DNA of 64,000 nt, taken from contig NZ_AP023182.1 of assembly GCF_013426915.1 (NCBI RefSeq), positions 372,001 through 436,000 of the forward strand. The letters run 5' to 3'. This stretch comes from Paraburkholderia sp. PGU19. Its GTDB lineage: Bacteria; Pseudomonadota; Gammaproteobacteria; Burkholderiales; Burkholderiaceae. Of this stretch, positions 1 to 7,673 are shown in pieces. Every line of letters begins with the position of its first letter. The stretch's first letter is position 1. The notes under the pieces were generated by a model. The model had not been told where the DNA came from, did no database searches, and saw only the letters and a program-made list of their open reading frames with translations. A program made the position numbers and the translations under genes.

Positions 1-218
1 CCGCCCAGATCTTCCGCACCTTTCACCCCCCATCGCGAGGGTACGTCTCCGCCTCCGATGACCGGCATTCGCGCAAGCGAGCCACCCGTTGGGGTAGCGT
101 GAGTGATGAACTCGACACCGGTATCCACGATGCCATACAGCACAACGGAACTCTGAGCGAATACCGGCGTGGACGTGATGGATGCTGCCAGTAACAACAC
201 AACTCCTGATTTCTTCAC
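1..218 (-). CDS. Gram-negative porin, 5' part only (runs off left edge)
   Basis: Only the first 72 codons are in the window. The gene reads leftward from a GTG start (216-218) with an AGGAGA ribosome site four bases upstream. Residues 1-22 form a signal peptide: two lysines, a VVLLLAAS hydrophobic core and a cleavage site after VFA. The mature protein begins QSSVVLYGIVDTGVEF, the characteristic first strand of Burkholderia OmpC/Omp38-type porins, and a SRWGVKGAEDLGG stretch typical of the next strands follows. Family members form trimeric 16-strand outer-membrane channels for small hydrophilic solutes. Substrate preference cannot be read from this piece. Confidence 0.85.
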   Translation of the reverse strand, partial: MKKSGVVLLLAASITSTPVFAQSSVVLYGIVDTGVEFITHATPTGGSLARMPVIGGGDVPSRWGVKGAEDLG

Positions 219-239
219 CTTGTCTCCTCTTAACTTCAG

Positions 240-461
240 TTAAGCCTGCGAGCCGCCGGTGACTGGCACCGGCAAGGGGTGGCTGACGCACTTGCACTTC
301 ATCCACCGGACGACAGCCATTGGTTGCCCCCGAGACGCGGCGAAGGCGACGCTGCCGTCGATCGAAGACGCCGACTGGGTGACCAGATCACCGACAAACA
401 CGTCACACTCAATCTTGTTGTTGTCGACATTAATATTTATACCGAGGCGCCGGAAACGCAC
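240..461 (-). CDS. Small hypothetical protein upstream of the porin
   Basis: A 73-codon frame opening with GTG and ending 22 bases before the porin start, on the same strand. Third codon positions are mostly G or C (about three quarters from residue 18 on), as in real genes of this genome, but there is no good ribosome site at the GTG. The protein has two close cysteines (KCKC) and no recognised domain. It could be a real small gene, a leader, or the 3' remnant of a longer gene. Function unknown. Confidence 0.35.
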   Translation of the reverse strand: MRFRRLGININVDNNKIECDVFVGDLVTQSASSIDGSVAFAASRGQPMAVVRWMKCKCVSHPLPVPVTGGSQA

Positions 462-499
462 CAGGTGAAAATACTACATATATTTATGTCGACATTAAT
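423..499. repeat. Direct repeat GTCGACATTAAT, two copies in an AT-rich patch
   Basis: The 12-base word GTCGACATTAAT occurs at 423-434 and 488-499 in the same orientation, 65 bases apart. Both copies lie beside an ATTTAT word, in a patch much richer in A+T than its surroundings. This could be a regulator-binding pair for the leftward porin region, or chance. It overlaps the 5' end of the small reverse-strand frame. Confidence 0.4.
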
Positions 500-580
500 G
501 ATGTTCGAGACTACACTCCGAAACACAATGGCTTCGTCGTTGCTGCGACCGGAGCGAAGTCAGTGAACGGAGGAAGTCCG

Positions 581-853
581 ATGTTGTCGAGACTGTCGAT
601 TGCCCAGAGATTGGTGAAAGAGGTTCACGCCGCCCGGCGAATCGCAGCGCGGCTCGCTTCCGCATTCACGCCACCCAGCAACCTTGCGCCCGTGCCTCAC
701 GAAGCCCTGTGCTACGGGTGCATGGTCGGCATCGTGGTGCCGGCCCACCATCACATCGCGTCGAGCGAAATCCCACGTGACGATCTGGATATCGAACTGA
801 ACAAGGCTCCGCCGTTATGCCCGACAGAAACGAATCTAGCGACCGGAGCGTGA
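581..853 (+). CDS. Hypothetical small protein
   Basis: A 90-residue frame with a good ribosome site (GGAGGA, 569-574) before ATG 581 and fairly high GC at third positions. The protein is basic at the N-terminus (an arginine-rich amphipathic stretch near residues 1-27) and has a CYGC pair near residue 48. No family is recognised and no neighbour suggests a role. It may be a genuine lineage-specific gene; evidence is limited to start signal and codon use. Confidence 0.4.
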   Translation: MLSRLSIAQRLVKEVHAARRIAARLASAFTPPSNLAPVPHEALCYGCMVGIVVPAHHHIASSEIPRDDLDIELNKAPPLCPTETNLATGA

Positions 854-998
854 TCGTTGCCATGAGAAGCCGCAGTCGGCGCATGGCATGTAAAGCCGGA
901 TGTGGTGCCGGACAAGACCACTAACTGGCCGCCTCAGATATTCAGCCGACAGCGGCCACATCCTCGACCTTCATATTCCAACCTGGAGATGCAACAAC

Positions 999-2057
999 AT
1001 GAACTTCCTTGACGGTCATCTGTATCCCGAAAACCAGCAGCCACTGGTCATCACCGCCGCTCCCTATGCGCCGGGCTGGATTCCCTCAGATTTTCCGGAA
1101 GACATCCCCATCACCATGGAGGAGCAGATCCAGAAGGCCGTGGACTGCTACGAAGCAGGCGCCACAGTGCTGCACCTGCATGTGCGCGAGCCCGATGGCA
1201 AGGGCAGCAAGCGCCTGTCCATGTTCAATGAGCTGATCGCCGGGGTGCGCAAGGCGGTTCCGGAAATGATCATCCAGGTGGGCGGCTCCATCAGCTTCGC
1301 GCCCGAATCTGACGGCGCAGCCGCCAAATGGCTTTCCGACGATACCCGACACATGCTGGCTGAACTCGATCCAAAACCCGATCAGGTGACAGTGACCGTC
1401 AACACAACGCAGATGAACGTGACGGAGCACGCTGGCATCGACGACTTCAAAGGCGTATCGCGCGGATTCCCTCAACTCTATGGGACCTACAAGGACATGA
1501 TCGTGCCTTCGAATCCCAGCTTTATCGAGGAGCACATCCGACGCCTGAGCGCCGCCGGTATCCAGAGTGAGTTCCAGGTCTACAACATCAACAGCTTTGA
1601 AACGATTGAGCGTCTGATTCGCCGCGGCGTCTACAAGGGGCCGCTGGTGATGAACTGGGTGGCCATTAGCGGCGGCATGGATCAGGCGAACATCTACAAC
1701 CTGGCCAACATGTTGCGTGCCGTACCTGACGGTGCCGTCGTCACCGTGGAAAGTTCGGTGCTCAATGTGCTGCCCATCAACATGATTGGTATGGCATTGG
1801 GTCTGCATGTGCGGTGCGGCATTGAAGATGTGCTGTGGAACCAGACCCGCACGGGCAAGATGAGTTCGGTGGAGCAGATCAAGCAACTCGTGCGTATCGC
1901 CGGCGAATTCGGTCGCCCGATCGCGACGGCGAAGCAGGCACGAGAAATCTGCAAGATTGGCGTCTTCTACGACACCGCGGAAGAGACGCTTCAGGCCAAT
2001 GGTTTCGCGCCTAACCGTAATGGCGGAAACCAGGGATTCCTGCGCAAGCCGGACTGA
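999..2057 (+). CDS. Beta-keto acid cleavage enzyme (BKACE, DUF849 family)
   Basis: A 352-residue TIM-barrel enzyme of the family founded on 3-keto-5-aminohexanoate cleavage enzyme. These condense a beta-keto acid with acetyl-CoA and release acetoacetate plus a new CoA ester. The zinc-binding HLHVREPDG motif is clear, with H59 and H61 as ligands. VGGS and EFGRP segments also fit the family. I start at ATG 999, after GGAG at 984-987, rather than at upstream GTG 900, because the conserved ITAAPYAPGW strand starts soon after. The protein is longer than the roughly 275-310 residues common in the family. The quinone oxidoreductase gene 176 bases downstream is on the same strand, but no operon is demonstrated. 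The beta-keto substrate is unknown. Confidence 0.85.
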   Translation: MNFLDGHLYPENQQPLVITAAPYAPGWIPSDFPEDIPITMEEQIQKAVDCYEAGATVLHLHVREPDGKGSKRLSMFNELIAGVRKAVPEMIIQVGGSISFAPESDGAAAKWLSDDTRHMLAELDPKPDQVTVTVNTTQMNVTEHAGIDDFKGVSRGFPQLYGTYKDMIVPSNPSFIEEHIRRLSAAGIQSEFQVYNINSFETIERLIRRGVYKGPLVMNWVAISGGMDQANIYNLANMLRAVPDGAVVTVESSVLNVLPINMIGMALGLHVRCGIEDVLWNQTRTGKMSSVEQIKQLVRIAGEFGRPIATAKQAREICKIGVFYDTAEETLQANGFAPNRNGGNQGFLRKPD

Positions 2058-2233
2058 AGCTGCTGGGCGTATTAATACCATTCGCCGTATGCATCATCCA
2101 GATCGTCCAGAACGGACTAGTACTGATGCAAGAACTGCCCCCACATTGAGCGGAATTTTTCTGGCGCGGGTGACGCCATAAGGCCTTGCGAGCCGCAGGT
2201 GACTGCGGCGATTACGCCATTACAGGAGACAAT

Positions 2234-3214
2234 ATGGCAAAAATCGTTAGATTCTACGAAACGGGAGGCCCGGAAGTCCTTCGTTTTGAGGACGCTGAAG
2301 TTGGGGACCCGGGACCGGGAGAAGTGCGCGTACGGCACGTGGCCGTAGGTCTCAACTTTGCCGACACCTACTTCCGCGGAGGAACCTACACGGTTCCGCT
2401 TCCTAGCGGCCTCGGCAACGAGGCTGCCGGTGTGGTCGAGGCCATTGGTGCCGGCGTGACCCATCTGGCGGTCGGCGACCGTGTGACCTACACAGGCTTC
2501 ATCAATACGCTGGGCGCCTACAGCACCGAACGGCTGATTTCTGCCGCGCTGCTGATCAAGCTGCCAGAGGCCATCAGTTGCGAGACGGCAGCCGCCATGA
2601 CCATGCGAGGCTTGTCCGCCGCCTATCTGGTACGCCGGATCTACCCTTTCAAGGCGGGCGATGCCGTACTGCTTCACGCCGCAGCAGGCGGCGTCGGACT
2701 AATCGTCTCGCAGTGGGCCAAAATGCTTGGCCTCACCGTGATCGGCACGGTTTCGACCGACGCCAAAGCCGAAGTAGCACGCGCCCACGGTTGCGATCAC
2801 ACGATCAACTACAGCCATGAGGATGTTGCGAAGCGCGTGCGCGAACTGACTGACGGAGTCGGCGTGTCGGTGGTCTTCGACAGCGTGGGCAAGGCCACCT
2901 TCATGTCCTCGCTTGACTCGCTCAAGCGCCGCGGCCTGATGGTCTGCGTCGGCACCGCTTCCGGCACGATCCCGCCGTTCGATCCGCAAATTCTGGCACG
3001 CAAAGGCTCACTGTACCTGACCCGACCGGGCCTGGCCGACTACATCGCCGATCCTGCCGAAAAGGCCGAACTGGTCGATGAGTTGTTCGGCCACGTAGCT
3101 GAAGGCCGCATCAGCGTCGAGATCAATCAACGGTATGCCCTACAGGATGCGGTGCAGGCGCATCGGGACCTGGAGGCCCGAAAAACAACGGGCTCCTCCA
3201 TTTTCCTGATTTGA
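2234..3214 (+). CDS. NADPH:quinone oxidoreductase-like (zinc-independent MDR family)
   Basis: A 326-residue medium-chain reductase. The N-terminal GroES-like half (about 1-120) carries GLNFADTYFRGGTY and the GNEAAGVVEAIG signature. The Rossmann half has LLHAAAGGVGLIVSQWAK for NADPH binding. The catalytic-zinc cysteine/histidine set of alcohol dehydrogenases is absent, as expected for QorA-type enzymes that reduce quinones or enones. ATG 2234 is preceded by AGGAGA (2224-2229). A strong hairpin lies 87 bases after the stop. It may act with the preceding BKACE gene in a catabolic route, but that is only proximity. Confidence 0.85.
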   Translation: MAKIVRFYETGGPEVLRFEDAEVGDPGPGEVRVRHVAVGLNFADTYFRGGTYTVPLPSGLGNEAAGVVEAIGAGVTHLAVGDRVTYTGFINTLGAYSTERLISAALLIKLPEAISCETAAAMTMRGLSAAYLVRRIYPFKAGDAVLLHAAAGGVGLIVSQWAKMLGLTVIGTVSTDAKAEVARAHGCDHTINYSHEDVAKRVRELTDGVGVSVVFDSVGKATFMSSLDSLKRRGLMVCVGTASGTIPPFDPQILARKGSLYLTRPGLADYIADPAEKAELVDELFGHVAEGRISVEINQRYALQDAVQAHRDLEARKTTGSSIFLI

Positions 3215-3300
3215 GCGTGTGAGTTCCTGGGCGCCAGCGATCACGCTGACCTGCCTTGCAGAGCACAGCCGACTCAACTCGCGTGCGACGTGATCAGGCT

Positions 3301-3332
3301 CCGCTGCCGGGAGTGCATTTCCCGGCAAGCGG
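3301..3332. terminator. Strong GC hairpin after the quinone oxidoreductase
   Basis: CCGCT-GCCGGGA (3301-3312) pairs with TCCCGGC-A-AGCGG (3320-3332). This gives 12 base pairs with one bulged A and a 7-base loop. There is no T-run on either side, so it is a terminator-like hairpin rather than a classical intrinsic terminator. Confidence 0.45.
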
Positions 3333-3491
3333 CTGCCTCGCCGAAAAAACGATCCAAACTACGCGCCGCATTCTGCTCCTCGAGTTTTCATTTCACTTAG
3401 CCAGATGCGTTCATGTGGCGAAGGACCTGAGCACGCCTCACCGAAGCGTGCGACCACCTTACATTCGATTGATATTTACAGAACCTGGCCA

Positions 3492-4052
3492 ATGACATCT
3501 TCACCACCACCAACCGTCCTGATAGTTCCCGGCTTGCGGGACCATGTCGAGGACCACTGGCAAACGATTCTTGCGCGCAAGCTGCCCAATGCGCGCGTCG
3601 TGCCGCCGCTGGAACACGACAAGCTCAGTTGTGCGGCGAGGATCGAAGCACTCGATCAGGAGCTTGCCAGTATCACTGGACCTGTGGTGCTTGTGTCACA
3701 CAGTGCCGGTGTGATCACAACGGTACATTGGGCGCAGCGTCATCAGCGTGAGGTCAGGGGCGCGTTGCTCGCGGTGCCGCCCGATTTCGAGTCGCCCCTT
3801 CCAGACGGTTATCCGACGATGGACGTCTTGAGTCGGCACGGCTGGTTGCCAATTCCACAGATGCGGCTGCCGTTTCCGAGCATCATTGCAGCCAGCACGA
3901 ACGACCCTCTTGCGCGGATCGGAAGGGTCGCACAGATGGCGAATGCGTGGGGCAGCCGTATGGTTGACGTGGGCGCTGTCGGCCACCTCAATCCCCTGTC
4001 GGGGTTCGGGGAATGGCCGCGTGCTTTGGAGTTCGTCGACGAACTGAGTTAA
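3492..4052 (+). CDS. RBBP9/YdeN-family alpha/beta serine hydrolase
   Basis: A 186-residue small alpha/beta hydrolase. It opens with the family's VLIVPGLRDHVEDHWQ strand-turn and has the nucleophile elbow LVSHSAGV (S in a short SHSAG form). The acid is in ASTNDPL and the catalytic histidine in VGHLNPLSGFGEW. This order and length match the RBBP9/YdeN group, predicted esterases with unknown natural substrates. ATG 3492 is chosen because the conserved fold begins within ten residues. The frame could extend upstream to 3405, but those residues look non-coding. It appears to stand alone. Confidence 0.85.
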   Translation: MTSSPPPTVLIVPGLRDHVEDHWQTILARKLPNARVVPPLEHDKLSCAARIEALDQELASITGPVVLVSHSAGVITTVHWAQRHQREVRGALLAVPPDFESPLPDGYPTMDVLSRHGWLPIPQMRLPFPSIIAASTNDPLARIGRVAQMANAWGSRMVDVGAVGHLNPLSGFGEWPRALEFVDELS

Positions 4053-4859
4053 GGCGCTAACGTGACGGTCAAGGCGCTCGCACATACTTCGTCAGGCGGC
4101 CGCTTTTGGAGCTGAACCGACGTTTGAGCGTCTGATCGAGACAATCGACGAACAGCACTTTCTGGCCGAACTGTGCCTCATGCATCCGACTCGGATCGAT
4201 CCGTTCAGCCTCTCAGCCTGTCGTAGCCGCAACGATAGGGTCCGAGGCAGCTCAGTGACTTATTGATGGGGAACTGTTGTGAAAACTTTGTTTTCGCAAC
4301 TGTCGTTCAAGGCCAAATCGTTGCAAGCTGATCTGGCAGAGACGATGAAGCGCGCAAACGGAAGTCGCCGCCGGATACGCTGAGCGGTGATTGAGCAGTC
4401 GAATCAAAGCTTGCAAACTCCTGACAATCGGGCTTTAATGAGGCTGTCTACATCCTCCGTCGCCTACGAGCGACCCAATTGAGGCCATAAAAGTGCATTT
4501 CTTCCTGAGTCTTCCTGTCCTGGTGTGTTTCCGTTCTCGGGGCCTTCCCGAAGCGGAGACGTGCGGGCATCGAGACCCGGGGACTGTGAAACGCACACGG
4601 AGCCGCGTTCTTCCCGCGGACAAGTCAGCACTTCCCTTCGCCCGGCGCTTCGAATAAGAGCGAAGAGCCGGGCCTCCTACCAGACCTGACGGCACACGAC
4701 GCCATTGTTTCGCGCCTTTCGTGGCAGGCGAGGCAGTCGCGCAGCAACGCGCAGTCGTGTGTCGCGTCCAACAGCCTCCCGTCGCGCTGCTAACGCGCGG
4801 CCTGCTGCCGCGCTGCGATTGCGGCGGGGGCTAACCACGTGCTGGAGAACTGGGAAGCC
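4053..4859. other. Gene-poor interval, 0.8 kb
   Basis: No convincing gene. A 34-codon frame (4279-4383, GTG start after GGGGA) reads VKTLFSQLSFKAKSLQ and resembles the first residues of chemotaxis-receptor-like proteins. It stops at once and is probably a remnant or chance. The rest has stops in all frames at gene length. Confidence 0.5.
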
Positions 4860-4985
4860 ATGAGAACGCAAGCAAAGCATCCATTGCAGGCTGTTCAAGC
4901 CGGGAAGACACTCGCGATCGAGTTCGCAAATCGGCCTGCAGATATGCAGGGCCTGCGCCGCAGGCACGACACGTTGCCGCATTGA
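4860..4985 (+). CDS. 41-residue peptide, first of an overlapping small-gene run
   Basis: ATG 4860 follows a GGGAAG purine stretch. The 41-codon frame ends in TGA at 4983-4985, overlapping by four bases the TTG start of the next gene (TTGA). Such overlap points to translational coupling. The peptide is basic, with a QGLRRRHD stretch, and has no recognised domain. It may be a short leader or a real small protein. The next genes, to rnk, follow with gaps of only a few bases or overlaps. Confidence 0.4.
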   Translation: MRTQAKHPLQAVQAGKTLAIEFANRPADMQGLRRRHDTLPH

Positions 4986-5263
4986 GTTACTGCTCGACAT
5001 ATAAGGGCTACCGCCTTTCAGTCCATGCGCGGCCTGCGAACACCAGTCTATACGCCGCCGACCTTGTTATTGAACAGTCGGAATCCTCATCATGTAGATT
5101 TCGCGCCCTGGACTATTTCTACACGGCGGCGGAGGCGCTAGCGTATGCGACACGATGGGGAAGGCTATGGGTCGATCACCGACTGCATAAAGTGGTGGAG
5201 CGAGCCATGGGTACCGACATCATGGACGGCAGACCTGACACCGCTCGCGGAAGCGGGGAGTAG
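4982..5263 (+). CDS. Small hypothetical protein (possibly DUF6566-like)
   Basis: 93 residues from a TTG start that overlaps the previous stop codon. The pattern YKGYRLSVHARP, then LYAADLVIEQ, then AEALAYATRWGRLWVDH recalls a small Burkholderiales family with a two-strand start and a C-terminal helix (DUF6566-like). That assignment is from memory and tentative. It ends five bases before the next ATG. Cytoplasmic, no signal peptide. The translational linkage to rnk suggests a role in growth-state or stress physiology, which is inference. Confidence 0.6.
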   Translation: MSYCSTYKGYRLSVHARPANTSLYAADLVIEQSESSSCRFRALDYFYTAAEALAYATRWGRLWVDHRLHKVVERAMGTDIMDGRPDTARGSGE

Positions 5264-5268
5264 TCATC

Positions 5269-5640
5269 ATGCAAACGCTCACCTCACTGTCAGTCGCGCG
5301 GCCTCTTCGCTTTGTGCTGCGTGACGCAGGCAACCCGACAGCAGCACGACTCTACTGGCTTGGTGCCGCGAAGCCTTCGACGTACGCGAGCTTTGCCGAA
5401 GTCACCCGGCGCCTGGCCCCACTGATGCAGGTGGTCTTTTCGGATGAGCGTCCCGGCGCGTTCGTGAACCGGGATGTCGTGCGCTGCGTGCATCGATCGG
5501 GCACGACCACACGGCTGATCTTTCTCGATGAGTCCTGGCTGGAGATATGGGATGACAGCCGCTGCTCAGACATATGTAATCTTTATTCTTGCCGGAGGCA
5601 ATCGTGCTGTTCCCCCAAACCTGTTCTCTCACCGATATGA
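5269..5640 (+). CDS. Hypothetical protein, translationally coupled to rnk
   Basis: 123 residues from ATG 5269 with GGGGAG upstream (5255-5260 region). Its TGA (5638-5640) overlaps the rnk ATG (5637-5639) as ATGA, the classic coupling arrangement. The central part (about 20-100) is rich in beta-strand sequence, such as RLYWLGA, RLAPLMQVVF and RLIFLDESWLEIW. The last 25 residues are cysteine-rich and could be a late extension. I do not recognise the family. Confidence 0.65.
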   Translation: MQTLTSLSVARPLRFVLRDAGNPTAARLYWLGAAKPSTYASFAEVTRRLAPLMQVVFSDERPGAFVNRDVVRCVHRSGTTTRLIFLDESWLEIWDDSRCSDICNLYSCRRQSCCSPKPVLSPI

Positions 5641-6050
5641 AGACGCATGCGGAAAATGAGCGCATCGTGTCCGAAAGCGATCTGGCTCAACTGAAAGCGT
5701 GCATCATTCTGCCAACGGCGACACCGCAGCAGCGAGCGATGGTGGAGACGATTGAGGCCACCGCTTTTCTTGTCGCCCCCGAGCAGATACCGCCTGACGT
5801 CGTCACGATGAACACGATGATTGAATGCGCGGCACTCGACAGTGCGGACACACATCGCTGGACGCTGGTTTATCCCGACATGGCGGACTATCGGACGGGA
5901 CATCTGTCGGTGCTGTCGCCTGCCGGCATTTCACTTTTGGGTGCGCGATGTGGGCAGACCGTAGTGTGCCGACCACCGAGCGGCGTGCAGATCCGTTACG
6001 TTATCAAAGCGATACTGCTGCAACCGGAGAGCCGCCACTTCGCTCAATGA
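5637..6050 (+). CDS. rnk: Rnk-type nucleoside-diphosphate kinase regulator (GreA/GreB C-terminal fold)
   Basis: 137 residues, the same length as Rnk proteins. An N-terminal helical region (1-45) is followed by a GreA/GreB C-terminal FKBP-like domain. The domain shows PPDVVTMNTMIEC, WTLVYPDMADY, GHLSVLSPAGISLLGARCGQ and RYVIKAILLQPE, matching the order in E. coli Rnk. Family members bind RNA polymerase near the secondary channel but lack the long Gre coiled coil; the name comes from an effect on NDP kinase levels. The start at 5637 is set by family length and by the ATGA overlap with the upstream gene. Last gene of the coupled run. Confidence 0.85.
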   Translation: MKTHAENERIVSESDLAQLKACIILPTATPQQRAMVETIEATAFLVAPEQIPPDVVTMNTMIECAALDSADTHRWTLVYPDMADYRTGHLSVLSPAGISLLGARCGQTVVCRPPSGVQIRYVIKAILLQPESRHFAQ

Positions 6051-6190
6051 CCCCTTTGGCTATCATCCGACTCGGGGGGTAGCCGGGCAGTTGCAATCAT
6101 CGGGCAGCGACCGGCTGAAATCGCCGCCCCCGGGCCGACGGAGAACAGACCAAACCGACCCACATCGGCCGCTCGACGCCCGTTCGGCTT

Positions 6191-6220
6191 AACGTCTCTT
6201 TTTTAGGTACAAGAGACGTT
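6191..6220. terminator. Perfect 10-bp inverted repeat between rnk and the FAD oxidase
   Basis: AACGTCTCTT (6191-6200) and AAGAGACGTT (6211-6220) are exact reverse complements around a 10-base loop. It sits between two convergent genes (rnk ends 6050, the oxidase ends 6263), where a bidirectional terminator is expected. There is no downstream U-run in either direction, so a protein-binding site is an alternative. Confidence 0.5.
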
Positions 6221-6262
6221 GAGAGAACCCGATTGTCGCGATATTGGCGTGGCTTCCAGAAG

Positions 6263-7654
6263 TCACTTCATGACACGTCCCACGTTGAGTATCCCAGCCG
6301 GATCCAGCAAAGCCTTGAGCTTTTGCATGAGGTCGAGTTCGGACGCTGAGCGGCTGTAATGCAAAAACGGCTGCTTGATCACGCCAATGCCGTGCTCTGC
6401 GGAAATGCAGCCTTGCGCCTCATTCACGTCCGCATAGATCAGTTCTTCGACTCTTACCAGGTCGACAGCGTCCGCATACGGACCGGAGAGCAGATGCAGA
6501 TTCCCATCGCCAAGATGGCCGAAGAACAGATGCGTCTGCTGCGGGAAGCGTTCGCTCAATGCCGTGCGCGCATCCTCGACAAAGCCGTTCATCTGATCCA
6601 TCGGTATGCCGATGTCGAACGCAGCGTGAGGCTTCAGCCTCGACAGCAATTCGCCTACCGTCTCGCGGTACGCCCACAATTGCTTCGCGTGCTCGATGGT
6701 TTGCGCAATGATCACGTCCTGAACGATGCCGTCCTCGAGCATCCGTTCGAGCGACTGTTCGAGTGCTCGCCGGTCGTCTTCATCCGATTCGCCCAACGTT
6801 TCGATCAGCACGTACACCGGGTAGGACTCGCTGAACGGCGCCTTCAGATGCGCGATGTCCATCGCTGCGCTGATGAAGTCCTGCCACATCAGTTCGAACG
6901 AAGAGAGGCTCGCAAGCCGCGCGCGAAGGTATTTCAGAAGCCGCGTTGCATCGTCGAACGAAGCGGCCGCGCACAGTGCCGTGTTCGCCACAGAAGGTTT
7001 CGGCTCCAGCTTCAGCACGATCCGCGTGATCACGCCCAGCGTGCCTTCTGAGCCGATAAATAGCTGCTTGAGATCGATACCCGTCGTATTCTTCGTGACG
7101 CGATTCATCATCGACAACATCGTGCCGTCGGGTAGCGCGACTTCGAGGCCAAGAATCAGATCGCGCATCGTGCCGAACCGGATCACCCGGTTGCCGCCCG
7201 CGTTCGTCGCCGCATTGCCGCCGATCTGGCAGGTGCCGCGCGCGCCGAGATCGAGCGGAAAGAACCAGCCTTCCGCTTCGACGAATGTCTGCAACTGCTC
7301 GAGCGGCACGCCGGCCTGCACGGTAAGCGTTCCGCCAATCCTGTCGAACGATTCGATTGCGTTGACCCGCGCCAGTGACAGCGCCACTTCACCCGCCTGC
7401 GGCGTCGCACCGCCCGCGAGTCCCGTCAATCCGCCCTGTACGACGACGGGTTGTTGGTGCTTACCCAGCACGCGCAACGCACATGCAACGTCCTCAGGCG
7501 TGCGCGGCAGCAAAGTCATTCGTGGCGGCATGCGCGGCGCGTCGCTCCAGTCGCCCGCGTGCGCTTCGGCAACGGACTCGTCGAGTGAAACACAATCCTT
7601 ACCCAGTGTTTCTACAAGCTCGATATAGAGCGTGTCGGTATCGTGTTCGAACAT
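6263..7654 (-). CDS. FAD-linked D-2-hydroxyacid dehydrogenase (GlcD/D2HGDH type)
   Basis: 463 residues of the vanillyl-alcohol-oxidase FAD fold. The FAD-binding part (about 50-230) has PVVVQGGLTGLAGGATP and GTCQIGGNAATNAGGNR, then FGTMRDLILGLEV and IGSEGTLGVITRI. The C-terminal cap ends with GHLGDGNLHLL and an AEHGIG histidine segment typical of D-lactate, glycolate and D-2-hydroxyglutarate dehydrogenases. The Fe-S partner subunits of glycolate oxidase are absent. It starts 20 bases after the MFS gene and is third in a sulfatase-carrier-oxidase operon, so it may oxidise the hydroxyacid freed by the sulfatase. The substrate is not known. Confidence 0.85.
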   Translation of the reverse strand: MFEHDTDTLYIELVETLGKDCVSLDESVAEAHAGDWSDAPRMPPRMTLLPRTPEDVACALRVLGKHQQPVVVQGGLTGLAGGATPQAGEVALSLARVNAIESFDRIGGTLTVQAGVPLEQLQTFVEAEGWFFPLDLGARGTCQIGGNAATNAGGNRVIRFGTMRDLILGLEVALPDGTMLSMMNRVTKNTTGIDLKQLFIGSEGTLGVITRIVLKLEPKPSVANTALCAAASFDDATRLLKYLRARLASLSSFELMWQDFISAAMDIAHLKAPFSESYPVYVLIETLGESDEDDRRALEQSLERMLEDGIVQDVIIAQTIEHAKQLWAYRETVGELLSRLKPHAAFDIGIPMDQMNGFVEDARTALSERFPQQTHLFFGHLGDGNLHLLSGPYADAVDLVRVEELIYADVNEAQGCISAEHGIGVIKQPFLHYSRSASELDLMQKLKALLDPAGILNVGRVMK

Positions 7655-7673
7655 GTCGTTGAGATGTCCCGGT

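Noticed and set aside
1086..2081. 331-codon frame on the minus strand
   Set aside because: It lies antisense to the BKACE gene, has histidine/arginine-rich random sequence and no family; a shadow of a high-GC gene.
4279..4383. 34-codon frame resembling a chemoreceptor start
   Set aside because: Too short, ends at once, and has no continuing homology in any frame.
6359..7628. Plus-strand frames of 230 and 257 codons
   Set aside because: Antisense of the FAD oxidase; sequence is random-like and no ribosome sites exist.
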